Made by a program: the position numbers and the translations under genes. Shown here piece by piece: positions 43,454-52,097 of a stretch of 64,000 nt of DNA (position 1 is the first letter of the stretch; every line of letters begins with the position of its first letter). The notes under the pieces were generated by a model. That model saw nothing but the letters and a program-made list of their open reading frames with translations, searched no databases and had not been told where the DNA came from. The DNA comes from Faucicola sp048551375. GTDB taxonomy: Bacteria; Pseudomonadota; Gammaproteobacteria; Pseudomonadales; Moraxellaceae. The DNA is taken from the NCBI RefSeq assembly GCF_048551375.1, contig NZ_JBLYZJ010000003.1, forward strand, positions 138,698 through 202,697, given 5' to 3'.

Positions 43454-45568
43454 TTAAAGCTTCGCCAAAACCTTTTCAAAATCTGGGCGTTTAACTTCGC
43501 CATTTTGACGTTCGACCAGTTTTCCTTGTTGGTAATACAATAGCACAGGCGGCCCAAACACTTGTAACTCTTGATATACCTGCCGACTATTGGCATTGTC
43601 TTCGGTCACGTCTAGCTTCACCACTTGCCAATCTGCCAAACTCGCAGGCGGACTGGCAAATAACGTTTTATCCATAATCCGACATTCGATACACCAACTG
43701 GCAGTGACATCCACCAACACTTTAGGGTGACTTGCCAAAATCGGTTGTAATTCCGCCAAAGTATGTACACGTAGAGGCGGTTTGGCAACGACATTATTGG
43801 CGTTAATCAAAGTGGCAGATTGATGGTCAGCATTTTGATTAACATCACCATAGCTAACAGAATTTTGGCTCAACGATTTAAGCGGTTGCCAACTGTCAGT
43901 ATTACCCAACGCCATGCCCACCACCAAACAAATCGTCCAAATCGCTGTCAAAAATGCGACCGCACGAGTGAGCAATTGCACACGCCCTGCCCATTGCCAC
44001 GCCCACACAGTCACCACCGCAAACCACAATGCCCACAGCCCCAATATCCACACCGACTGGAACACTCGTTCCACCATCAGCAACGCCACGGCAAATAGAC
44101 TAAGGGCAAAGCCTTTTTTCACCCAATTCATCCACTCGCCTGCCTTGGGCATAAAGTTACCTTGGGTCGCTCCCAAAATAATCAATGGCGTGGATAATCC
44201 TAACCCCAGCAAAAACAACGCCAAAAAGCCAATCACAGGATTACCAAGGGTTGCCACCCCTGCCAATGCCCCCGCAAGCGGTGCAGATACACAAGGCGAC
44301 ACCACCAATGCAGAGAAAAACCCTGTGATAAAACTACCTGTGACACTGCCAAGGCGATTTTCGCCCACTTGAGTCAAACGCTGTAACTGCATGGTGACAC
44401 GTACAGGCAGTCGAATCGGTAAGCTGTCCATCATATACAGCCCCAGTAGCACAAACAGCCCTGCAAAACTGAGCAATATCACAGGGTTTTGAAGCATATT
44501 CATCAGCCCCAATGACTGCCCAAATACCGCCACCAACGCCCCAATCAGCCCATAACTGGTCGCCACCCCTAGCCCATAACCGCCTGTCAGCAATAAGCCT
44601 TTTTTGGCAGAGGGGTTATGTTGGCGAGCCACGATATTGGCGACAATCGGCAACATCGGCAACACACAAGGGGTAAATGCCAAACCCAATCCTGCCAAAA
44701 ACAACAGCAACAATGCTAACCCAGTATGCTCTGCCAACCCAAAAATATCTGGATTGTTGATGTTCGCTGGGCTGGTTGGATTGGTTGAATTATCCGTAGG
44801 CGTGGTTTGACTTGTGACTGAGCCAGTAGCGGTCGAACTGGCAACAGAACTTGTATCATCGCTCTTCACAACACTGGGAGCAGAAGCGGTAGGGTTTGCG
44901 ACATTAGCAATATTGGTAACATTACTGATAGTCACCGCACTGGCAACCACGGACGGATTAGCCGATTTTTCTTTGCTAGTGGTAGTTTGGCTTGCGACTG
45001 GGGCAGTTGAAGCCACAGAGGGTTGTTTTTTATCGAATGTTTTAGCTAAGGCTTTGGCTTGAGGCAATGAGGATAAGCCTGTCAATTGCAAAGGGGTTTT
45101 TTCTGGGGGATAGCACAGCCCTGCTTTAGCACAGCCTTGCCATTTAATCATCGCAGAAGCGGTATCAGTCACCGCTTGTTGAGCTTGCAACGTTGTGGTT
45201 GCCACAAATGATTGTTCAAACACAGGCACACGCCCAAAATCTGGGTCATCCACATAGGTCGGCTGGATGTTAAACTGCCAAGGACTAGCCGTCACTCCCT
45301 GTGGTAATTCAATCTTTAGCTTATCTCGGTAAGCATAGTAACCTTTCACAATCTCGACTTTGACCGTGATTTGCTCACCTGATTGGCTAGGTATGACTTG
45401 AAAGGCTTGATTGACAGGCAACGGCTTGTCTTTGGCGACCTGTTGGCTACCACTGTTTGCAAACACTTCGCTTAGGCTAATGGCTTGGGCAGGGCTAGCA
45501 AAAGTCATAGCCGTGACAAGCACCCACCCCAATGCACTATTAAAGGATGTTTTTTTGACAAATTGCAT
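43454..45568 (-). CDS. dsbD: Thiol:disulfide interchange protein DsbD
   Basis: Carries electrons from cytoplasmic thioredoxin across the inner membrane to periplasmic thiol proteins. From 45568 it has 704 residues: signal peptide ending SPAQA, an alpha domain with KWQGCAKAGLCYPPEKTPL, and a T/S/N-rich linker. An eight-segment core follows, with redox cysteines in FTPCVLPMLPI and SPCVSAPLAG, and a C-terminal thioredoxin domain with WCIEC. AAGG before the ATG at 45568 and the signal peptide favour this start over 45604. The linker is longer than in E. coli DsbD (about 565 residues). Confidence 0.92.
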   Translation of the reverse strand: MQFVKKTSFNSALGWVLVTAMTFASPAQAISLSEVFANSGSQQVAKDKPLPVNQAFQVIPSQSGEQITVKVEIVKGYYAYRDKLKIELPQGVTASPWQFNIQPTYVDDPDFGRVPVFEQSFVATTTLQAQQAVTDTASAMIKWQGCAKAGLCYPPEKTPLQLTGLSSLPQAKALAKTFDKKQPSVASTAPVASQTTTSKEKSANPSVVASAVTISNVTNIANVANPTASAPSVVKSDDTSSVASSTATGSVTSQTTPTDNSTNPTSPANINNPDIFGLAEHTGLALLLLFLAGLGLAFTPCVLPMLPIVANIVARQHNPSAKKGLLLTGGYGLGVATSYGLIGALVAVFGQSLGLMNMLQNPVILLSFAGLFVLLGLYMMDSLPIRLPVRVTMQLQRLTQVGENRLGSVTGSFITGFFSALVVSPCVSAPLAGALAGVATLGNPVIGFLALFLLGLGLSTPLIILGATQGNFMPKAGEWMNWVKKGFALSLFAVALLMVERVFQSVWILGLWALWFAVVTVWAWQWAGRVQLLTRAVAFLTAIWTICLVVGMALGNTDSWQPLKSLSQNSVSYGDVNQNADHQSATLINANNVVAKPPLRVHTLAELQPILASHPKVLVDVTASWCIECRIMDKTLFASPPASLADWQVVKLDVTEDNANSRQVYQELQVFGPPVLLYYQQGKLVERQNGEVKRPDFEKVLAKL

Positions 45569-45659
45569 GGCTTGCCTTGCCTGTAAAGGGGTAAAAACCG
45601 CCATAAACTTTATAAACCTACTATTGTGAATTAAATCAAAAATAAGACTTTAAAATTTT

Positions 45660-45684
45660 GGGCTTATGCAATACGCCCCTACAA
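45660..45684. repeat. REP-like palindrome upstream of dsbD
   Basis: GGGCTTATGCAATACGCCCC then TACAAG. It is flanked by AATAAGACTT on the left and GTCTTATTTTT on the right, which themselves form an outer inverted repeat seen near several other copies. Confidence 0.78.
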
Positions 45685-45715
45685 GACTGTCTTATTTTTA
45701 GTCTAGACAACTATA

Positions 45716-46183
45716 CTACAATTTAGCAAAAATATCGGCATTGTTGTCTTCGCCACCTTCTTGACCATCCGCCCCCAATGAGAACAGGTCATAAGCTCGC
45801 CCTTCTGTACCCGGAGCGACATACTGCAGTTCATTGTCCCAACCGTCTTTGGGCATACCGCCTTTGACATAGCCACCCTCGGGCCAATTTTTTGCCCCTT
45901 GTGGTGGGGTAATAAGGCTATTTAAACCCTCTTGGGTGGTGGGATAGCGTCCATTGTCAACTTTAAACATATCAATGGCGTTCGAGGTAGTAGCAAGGGC
46001 AGTTTCGGTGGTTTTGACACGAGCCTTATCGCTTTGACCTGCGACTTTTGGCACTACCAATCCTGCTAAAATCGCCAAAATCACCACCACCACCATCACT
46101 TCAATCAAGGTAAAACCTTGTTGATGGGAGGAAAGCTGATAAGATGGGAAACGGGTTGTTTTCATTGGATTTGTCGCAAACAT
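45716..46183 (-). CDS. gspG: Type II secretion major pseudopilin GspG
   Basis: Main subunit of the type II secretion pseudopilus. The prepilin site is HQQG then FTLIEVMVVVVILAILAGLV. GspG-specific features are VPKVAGQSDKARVKTT, NGRYPTTQEGL, and the calcium-binding C-terminus YDLFSLGADGQEGGEDNNAD. The start is uncertain: 46183 has a GAGAAA nearby, 46165 gives a shorter leader, and 46198 a longer one. It follows gspF by about 110 bases. The other gsp genes are not in the window, as in bacteria with scattered T2SS genes. Confidence 0.93.
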   Translation of the reverse strand: MFATNPMKTTRFPSYQLSSHQQGFTLIEVMVVVVILAILAGLVVPKVAGQSDKARVKTTETALATTSNAIDMFKVDNGRYPTTQEGLNSLITPPQGAKNWPEGGYVKGGMPKDGWDNELQYVAPGTEGRAYDLFSLGADGQEGGEDNNADIFAKL

Positions 46184-46292
46184 GTTATTTCTCAACATTG
46201 ATAAATTTGGCTATGATTCAAAAATTTAACCATTGTAAACGTTTTGTATGGCAATTTCGAGAGTGGGTAAAAAAATTGACAATTCAGCAATA

Positions 46293-47498
46293 TTACCCCG
46301 CCAAATCATTCATATTAATAATCGGCAACATCACCGCCATCACAATCGTCATCACAATCACCCCCATCAACACCAACATCAACGGCTCAAGTAAGGATAA
46401 TAATGTACTAATCATATTGGTGGCTTGATTTTGTTGCATATCGGATGCACGAGTGAGCATATTATCCAATTCGCCAGAGTTTTCACCACTTTTTATCATC
46501 TGCACCATCATGGGCGGAAAGTAGTTACTGCGTTCAAGCTGATTGGACAAACTCGCCCCCTCGGTGACTTTTTCGGTAGCGTGTTCGATGGTGTGTTTGA
46601 TATGCACATTACTGGTCACTGCCCCACCAATGGCAAGGGCTTCGACCAACGGCACACCAGACCGCACCAAAATCGCAAGGGTACTGGCAAAGCGTGAAGC
46701 ATTCAGACTGCGTGACAACTTACCAAAAATCGGCAAACGTAATACCAAAGCATCAAAACTAGCTCGCCCTGCTTGGGTATTGATAAATTTGACCAGTACA
46801 ATCACTGCCAACGCCAACCCAATCAGCAACAGCCACCACCAATGGGTCAGCAGATTGGATGCACCCAATACGACTTGGGTAATCCACGGCAGGGCTTGCT
46901 CCGACTGCTCAAACACTTTGACAATCTTAGGCACGACAAATGTCATTAGACCAACTACCACCGCCACTGCCATGATGAGCAGAATCACAGGATACACCAA
47001 CGCCCCTTGAATCTTTTTTTGCATGGCAAAGCGGTTTTCGGTGTAGTCGGCAAGCTGGTTTAAAATCAAATCCAAATGCCCAGACCGCTCGCCTGCCGAA
47101 ATAGTGGCGATATAAATCGGTGGGAAATTGCCTGCTTCTTGCAACGCATTGGCAAGGCTATAGCCCTCCAACACTTTGGCTCGCACCGCATGGGTCAAGG
47201 CTTTGACATGGTGTTTTTCGCTTTGTTTGGCGATGGCGTGCAGGGCTTGTTCGATGGGAATGGCGGAGGCAAGTAACACGGATAATTGGCGAGTCATTAG
47301 GGCAAGGTCATACGCTCCCATGCCTTTTTGCCAAAAGCGTTTTTGCCCTGTGGCTTGTTTTTGTACAGGATTGACTTCTATCGGCAACAAGGATTTATCA
47401 CGCAATTGTTGGCGAATTTGGCGAGCCGAATCACCCTCCAAAATCCCCTGTTGCGATTTGCCCATGCTATCTAAGGCTTTATATTGATACGCTGGCAT
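46293..47498 (-). CDS. gspF: Type II secretion inner-membrane protein GspF
   Basis: Polytopic platform protein of the type II secretion system, 401 residues. Two repeated T2SSF domains are visible (about residues 65-190 and 270-390), each with a GxxL...A.....F..... pattern (for example AISAGERSGHLDLILNQLAD and MIKSGENSGELDNMLTRAS). Three membrane segments are present. The N-terminus MPAYQYKALDSMGKSQQGIL is typical and separates GspF from PilC. It lies between the unknown 300-residue gene and gspG. Confidence 0.92.
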   Translation of the reverse strand: MPAYQYKALDSMGKSQQGILEGDSARQIRQQLRDKSLLPIEVNPVQKQATGQKRFWQKGMGAYDLALMTRQLSVLLASAIPIEQALHAIAKQSEKHHVKALTHAVRAKVLEGYSLANALQEAGNFPPIYIATISAGERSGHLDLILNQLADYTENRFAMQKKIQGALVYPVILLIMAVAVVVGLMTFVVPKIVKVFEQSEQALPWITQVVLGASNLLTHWWWLLLIGLALAVIVLVKFINTQAGRASFDALVLRLPIFGKLSRSLNASRFASTLAILVRSGVPLVEALAIGGAVTSNVHIKHTIEHATEKVTEGASLSNQLERSNYFPPMMVQMIKSGENSGELDNMLTRASDMQQNQATNMISTLLSLLEPLMLVLMGVIVMTIVMAVMLPIINMNDLAG

Positions 47499-47531
47499 GA
47501 TTGATATGACCTTAGCCGTGAATAAATGCGA

Positions 47532-48434
47532 TTATTTTAACGGCTTCACAGGCTGAAATAAAGCCAAATGTTCAATTTCGCCATATTGAAGCTGTGCGGA
47601 TAATTCCTCACGCAGGTCTTGTTTATTAAAGCTATTGACTTCGGCAATCAACATCCGTTCAATACGTTTATCAATGGCATATTCACTGATTTGGGCAACA
47701 TAAATCGCCAGTTGATACACTTGGGCTTTCAGGCTTTCATCCAGCTCTTGGAGTAAGCGTACCGATTCTGGCACGTTGACCCATTGATAAGGATAATTGG
47801 CAACGACCGTTTCTTTCAGCGGTGTGACCGAATAGCCCACGCCTAAATGGGCAAAATAATAGCAACAAAATAGATAACCCAAAATATGCCCAATAAAATA
47901 GCCTGCGTTAGGTTGATAACACGCCACCCCAAAAAACTGCAACACCGTAGACGCTAAACTCTGCTCAACCCTGCGATAATCAGGCGAATAAGGGTCAATT
48001 CCCACAGTAGGAAGGTTGAGTAAATTGGCATTTTGGGCGGTCATTTGCCAACCAAGTGGACGTTGGGCAGGCATTTGACTCACCAACCCCAACACCAAAT
48101 CATCCACCACATGTAAGGTATCGACCATTTTCATCAATTGCCCCAATTCCACTGTATCACGGCTATTGAGGTAATGGGCAGTTTGAAGCTTATGCAGTTC
48201 TTTAAATTGGGCAGATTTTTGGCTAATATAAAAGGCAGTGCCGTTTTGGTGGCATTGCGTGACACGTTGTTCTTGTTGACGAAATAATCGCAAGCGTTGT
48301 TGGGGAATATCGAGTGTGGGGGTAGTACGTGTGACCGTGACGGTCACGGTATGAGGATTGGCAGTCGCCCCTTCGGTAGGCAACGGCATATCTGGATTGG
48401 CGACACTGGTTGAATTGGTTGACATGCTACCCAT
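47532..48434 (-). CDS. Unknown protein upstream of gspF
   Basis: A 300-residue protein I do not recognise. The first 40 residues are T/P/V-rich and disordered. The middle is helical and Q-rich (RLRLFRQQEQRVTQCHQNG), followed by a hydrophobic stretch with two aromatic-cysteine motifs (GYFIGHILGYLFCCYYFAHL) that may be a membrane segment or buried core. The C-terminal part is helical and acidic. It lies 33 bases before gspF on the same strand, so cotranscription is likely. The start may be 48434 or the ATG at 48425. Confidence 0.65.
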   Translation of the reverse strand: MGSMSTNSTSVANPDMPLPTEGATANPHTVTVTVTRTTPTLDIPQQRLRLFRQQEQRVTQCHQNGTAFYISQKSAQFKELHKLQTAHYLNSRDTVELGQLMKMVDTLHVVDDLVLGLVSQMPAQRPLGWQMTAQNANLLNLPTVGIDPYSPDYRRVEQSLASTVLQFFGVACYQPNAGYFIGHILGYLFCCYYFAHLGVGYSVTPLKETVVANYPYQWVNVPESVRLLQELDESLKAQVYQLAIYVAQISEYAIDKRIERMLIAEVNSFNKQDLREELSAQLQYGEIEHLALFQPVKPLK

Positions 48435-48497
48435 TACCCATGTTAAATCATAGTATCGTCAATTAAATCAACCATAACATTAACATTGGCAAATATT

Positions 48498-48521
48498 GGG
48501 CGTATACCATACGCCCCTACA
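48498..48521. repeat. REP-like palindrome
   Basis: GGGCGTATACCATACGCCCC then TACAG, followed shortly by CATCTTATTTTTGA. It lies upstream of the unknown 300-residue gene. Confidence 0.78.
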
Positions 48522-48681
48522 GCCGTCATCTTATTTTTGAGTTAAACAACGATAAAATTATCAAATTTTATATTTACTAAATAATGATAATAACACAAGT
48601 TCTGGGTGAAGCCTAGTCACTTAAATCTGTCCAGTTAAAGAACCCTTAAAATTAAAAAACTCTTAAAATTAACATAATCCC

Positions 48682-49650
48682 TTAATTTTCATCATCATTG
48701 CGAAACTGCTGACGATATTTTCGAGGTGACATCCCATACACTCGCTTAAAAGCTTGACTAAACGTGCTATCCGAAGCATAGCCGACCAGCTCACTAATAC
48801 GACTAATGCTATTTTCTTGCAATCGTAAATAACGAGCTGCCAAGCGTAACCGATAATCCGTCAAATACGTCAACGGCGGTTCACCGACCACTTCACGAAA
48901 GTGTTCAGCAAAACTACTGCGTGACATACCTGCAACCTCAGCCAAACGATGAATCGTCCAGTTAAAGTCTGGTCTATCGTGCATCACCGCAAATGCTTTT
49001 GCCAAATATGGGTCTTTAAGGGCTTTTAGCCAGTTTTCAGTCGCCTCGGGCAAATCCTCGATATAAGTCCGCACACATTCAATCATCAAAATACTTGCCA
49101 AACGATTGATAATGGTGGTTTTTCCCAAGCGATTTTGGGCAGACTCCAATGCCAAAAACTTTGTGCCGATATCTAGCATCATCATTTTCTGCTCTTCTCG
49201 ACCTTGGTGTTCTGGCAAGATGTTCGGCAAAGAAAGCAACAAGGGTCGAGTAATCTCATGGTCATAATGACATACAATCACCACAAACTCACTCAAGTTA
49301 TCTTCATTCGATTTATCAAGTTTACCAACTTGGATGGGGTGACTGGCATCTTTTACCAAAAAAGGAGCAAGGTCAATCGCATCATTGACATCCGCATCGG
49401 TTGCCATTGATTTATCTATCATAGATTTCACCACATGGTTACGCCCACCGGGTACCATCACAATATCGCTAGCCACAGCTTCACGAGCCGTTTCCGCTAC
49501 CGTCAAATTAAGCCCACCCTTTACCACTAAATAAAACACGATACAATCTTTTTTATCTAAATAAAAAGACCACTGACCCTGACCACGAACATAAAAATAT
49601 TCCGTTTGGAATAAATGTACATCTTCTAACAACATACTAAGTGCGTCCAT
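48682..49650 (-). CDS. AraC-family transcriptional regulator
   Basis: Regulator of 322 residues with an N-terminal cupin-like (AraC-binding, cupin_6) domain. The C-terminal double helix-turn-helix lies at about residues 220-315: AEVAGMSRSSFAEHFREVVG and ISELVGYASDSTFSQAFKRV, then YGMSPRKYRQQF, the family signature. Cupin_6-type AraC proteins often control neighbouring reductase or efflux genes, but no divergent target lies close; the gene upstream is 5-formyltetrahydrofolate cyclo-ligase over 600 bases away. The inducer is unknown. Confidence 0.88.
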   Translation of the reverse strand: MDALSMLLEDVHLFQTEYFYVRGQGQWSFYLDKKDCIVFYLVVKGGLNLTVAETAREAVASDIVMVPGGRNHVVKSMIDKSMATDADVNDAIDLAPFLVKDASHPIQVGKLDKSNEDNLSEFVVIVCHYDHEITRPLLLSLPNILPEHQGREEQKMMMLDIGTKFLALESAQNRLGKTTIINRLASILMIECVRTYIEDLPEATENWLKALKDPYLAKAFAVMHDRPDFNWTIHRLAEVAGMSRSSFAEHFREVVGEPPLTYLTDYRLRLAARYLRLQENSISRISELVGYASDSTFSQAFKRVYGMSPRKYRQQFRNDDEN

Positions 49651-50225
49651 CGTTTTTTCCTATATTTTTCGCACATGACTCTTTTTCAGCGTAGAAAATA
49701 AACCACAACCTGTGGTTACACAAGTCGAAATTCAGTTACTGGACTTCACATAAAAAGTTAAAGACGCTGTATAAACCTTGGCGTAACCTTTGCAGGTTTT
49801 CGCCTCAAATCTTCTCGGTAATTTCGCCAATAGCGGAGATTGTTGCGTAAATTAAATTAAACCATCATAAGTGTTGCATCAGCGTTGTTGTGGAGCAATG
49901 CTTATAAAATACTGATTAATTTGTTATCTATAGCAGAATTGAAATAGTCATTCGACTAAAAGAATGGATACACCGAACCTCCCATGTATATGATAAATTT
50001 AATGTGAATATTTATTACATAATTAATTTATCATAAATTAATTAAATAAGGGTCTACTATACCGTTATGCTCAAGATTTATCGTGGGGCAATTGGTGAAC
50101 TGTGTGTGGCTTATGTTGGTCGTTTTAGGTAGATATAGTATTCGCTTTATAAAAACGTAACGCAGACAAGATAAACGTAACAAACCGAAAAATTTTAGTT
50201 GAAGTATCAAAAATGGGGATTTACC
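49651..50225. other. Gene-free region between araC-type gene and cyclo-ligase gene
   Basis: About 575 bases. An AT-rich inverted repeat pairs TATGATAAATT (49989-49999) with AATTTATCATA (50025-50035). TACTATACC near 50054 and TATAGTA near 50136 resemble termini of a small mobile element, but the match is poor. 6S RNA often precedes this cyclo-ligase gene in gammaproteobacteria; I could not find its conserved bulge pattern. The short minus-strand frame at 50031-50240 does not look like a protein. Confidence 0.45.
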
Positions 50226-50254
50226 TTGCAAAAACCCCAAAAACGGTATATAAA
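50226..50254 (+). promoter_or_regulatory. Candidate promoter of the cyclo-ligase gene
   Basis: TTGCAA (50226-50231) and TATAAA (50249-50254) are 17 bases apart. This lies downstream of the ATG at 50213, which argues that translation starts at 50276 or 50303. Confidence 0.5.
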
Positions 50255-50302
50255 ATCAGCCTTAATGCCCAATCTATGGGCAATGCTTGCTTGATTAATA
50301 CC

Positions 50303-50905
50303 ATGACCCTACCCACCAGTAAATCCGCCTTACGTAAACAATTAAACCGCCAACGCCAACGGCTGACTGTTAGCGAACGCCAACGTGCCAGCCATCTTGC
50401 GGTGCGTCAGTTACACCACATTGCCCAACAATTTTGCCTACCAAAACAGGCTAAAATCGCTGTGTTTGTCGATGCGTTTGGGGAATTACCCACCCAATCG
50501 CTGATTGATTGGGCAACACGCCAAGGTTTTGCTATCTATCTGCCTGTGGTGACCCATCCTCACCAACCATTGACCTTTATCCAACTTGCCCCAACACATC
50601 TACGCAAGGCTCGTTTATGCCGTCATGCGTTTGGCATGCGTCAGCCTAAAAAAGGTAGACAATTATCCGCCAAAAAAATGGATATGATAGTTGTGCCATT
50701 GGTGGCAATCGACAAACAAGGCTATCGCATGGGGATGGGGGGCGGTTTTTATGATAGAACACTGGCAAAAACCAAGACCAAACCACTGACCATTGGTTGG
50801 GCATATGATTTTCAGTGGGTGGCACAGCTACCGCATGAAGCGTGGGATATTCGGCTGGATGGGTTGGTTACCCCTAGCCACTCGGTGTGGTTTCGGCGTT
50901 ATTAA
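50303..50905 (+). CDS. 5-formyltetrahydrofolate cyclo-ligase
   Basis: ATP-dependent conversion of 5-formyltetrahydrofolate to 5,10-methenyltetrahydrofolate, recycling the stored folate form. From the ATG at 50303 the protein has 200 residues, usual for the family (E. coli YgfA). Motifs seen are KSALRKQLNRQRQRL at the N-terminus and the ATP/substrate loop GMGGGFYDRTLA near residue 150. The frame opens at 50213, but a promoter-like sequence lies inside the extra part. No start has a strong ribosome site; 50276 is the alternative. Confidence 0.85.
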   Translation: MTLPTSKSALRKQLNRQRQRLTVSERQRASHLAVRQLHHIAQQFCLPKQAKIAVFVDAFGELPTQSLIDWATRQGFAIYLPVVTHPHQPLTFIQLAPTHLRKARLCRHAFGMRQPKKGRQLSAKKMDMIVVPLVAIDKQGYRMGMGGGFYDRTLAKTKTKPLTIGWAYDFQWVAQLPHEAWDIRLDGLVTPSHSVWFRRY

Positions 50906-50944
50906 GCAGAAAGATAAATTTTTCTCAAATATCATTTAGGATTT

Positions 50945-50953
50945 TGTTATACT
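50945..50953 (+). promoter_or_regulatory. Extended -10 promoter of thiG
   Basis: TGTTATACT matches TGnTATAaT with one change, 28 bases before the thiG start. The leader is too short for a TPP riboswitch, and none is seen. Confidence 0.5.
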
Positions 50954-50980
50954 AAATCATTTTCAATATTGGAATAAAAA

Positions 50981-51793
50981 ATGACAATGACAAACCATCA
51001 AATCAACAACAGCGACCTACTCACCATCGGCTCACGTAGCTTTTCATCACGCTTATTGGTCGGTACTGGCAAATATAAAGACCTAACCGAAACAGGCGAA
51101 GCCATCGCCACCAGTGGGGCAGAAATCGTCACCGTTGCCATTCGCCGTGTCAATATTGGACAAAATAAAAACGAACCCAATTTGCTTGATGTCATTTCAC
51201 CCAATAAATACACCCTATTACCGAATACCGCAGGCTGTTTTGATGCCGATACCGCCATTCGCACTTGCCAACTGGCTCGTGAATTGCTTGACGGTCATAA
51301 TCTGGTCAAACTCGAAGTATTGGGCGATGAAAAAAACCTTTATCCGAATGTCATCGAAACTGTCAAAGCTGCCAAAGTGCTGATTGATGACGGCTTTGAG
51401 GTGATGGTATATACCTCGGATGACCCCATTGTCGCCAAAGAACTAGAAAACATGGGCTGTGTGGCAATTATGCCATTGGGAAGCTTGATTGGTTCTGGAC
51501 TTGGATTACTAAATCGCCATACCTTAAGCCTAATTATCGAACAAAGTAACGTCCCTGTGTTGGTGGATGCAGGCGTGGGAACAGCCAGTGATGCCTCGAT
51601 TGCGATGGAATTGGGCTGTGATGGTGTATTGATGAATACCGCCATTGCTCACGCCCAAAACCCTGTCTTGATGGCATCAGCGATGAAACATGCGGTTATC
51701 GCAGGACGTGAGGCATTTTTGGCAGGGCGGATGCCTGCTCGTGTCATGGCACAAGCCAGCTCACCACAAACAGGCTATTTTTTTGCCAAATAA
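50981..51793 (+). CDS. thiG: Thiazole synthase
   Basis: Forms the thiazole phosphate of thiamine from deoxyxylulose phosphate, dehydroglycine and ThiS thiocarboxylate. The protein has 270 residues with the (beta-alpha)8 barrel pattern. SRLLVGTGKYKDL is at the N-terminus, the Schiff-base lysine lies in LVKLEVLGDEKNLYPN, and the phosphate loop is VLVDAGVGTASDASIAMELG followed by GVLMNTAIA. A weak GGAA site precedes the ATG. Neither thiS nor other thi genes are adjacent, which is unusual because thiS commonly precedes thiG. Confidence 0.95.
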   Translation: MTMTNHQINNSDLLTIGSRSFSSRLLVGTGKYKDLTETGEAIATSGAEIVTVAIRRVNIGQNKNEPNLLDVISPNKYTLLPNTAGCFDADTAIRTCQLARELLDGHNLVKLEVLGDEKNLYPNVIETVKAAKVLIDDGFEVMVYTSDDPIVAKELENMGCVAIMPLGSLIGSGLGLLNRHTLSLIIEQSNVPVLVDAGVGTASDASIAMELGCDGVLMNTAIAHAQNPVLMASAMKHAVIAGREAFLAGRMPARVMAQASSPQTGYFFAK

Positions 51794-51831
51794 TGATAAA
51801 AATATTTGTCATTATCACAAGTTAGCTTCTG

Positions 51832-51900
51832 TATAGGCGTATTGCATACGTCCAATATGCAAAATGCTAGTAAAGGGCTTATTCAATAAGCCCCTACAAT
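51832..51900. repeat. Inverted pair of REP-like palindromes
   Basis: TATAGGCGTATTGCATACGT then CC (left unit) and GGGCTTATTCAATAAGCCCC then TACAAT (right unit) face each other with about 20 bases between. It lies in the 304-base thiG to wax-ester synthase space. Confidence 0.75.
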
Positions 51901-51923
51901 TCTAAATTTTGAATATATTGTTA

Positions 51924-52063
51924 ATAGGACTTACGCAAATTTTAAATTTATCTTGCTGAATAAAGACACTAGACCCCTGCCTACGCAGGGGTGAAGAGTA
52001 ATTAAAAACCTCTTCATCATTCCTGCGAATGCAGGAATCCAGTGTCTTTTGCGTAAGTCCTAT
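51924..52063. mobile_element. 140-base MITE with 16-base inverted ends
   Basis: ATAGGACTTACGCAAA at the left end and TTTGCGTAAGTCCTAT at the right end are perfect inverted repeats. GTTA flanks both sides (51920-51923 and 52064-52067), as a 4-base target duplication would. Inside are AAAGACACTAGACCCCTGC and GCAGGAATCCAGTGTCTTT, making two hairpins. It has no coding capacity, so an absent transposase must have moved it. Shorter repeats starting at GGACTTACGCA with TA duplication are an alternative reading. Confidence 0.82.
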
Positions 52064-52097
52064 GTTAAAAGACCTATTTTAATGTTAAGGCGATTTC

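Noticed and set aside
50031..50240. Minus-strand 69-codon frame
   Set aside because: No ribosome site and no protein-like pattern; it overlaps the cyclo-ligase promoter.
49651..50302. 6S RNA gene expected upstream of the cyclo-ligase gene
   Set aside because: ssrS often precedes this gene in gammaproteobacteria, but no long rod-like pairing with the central bulge pattern could be made from this stretch.
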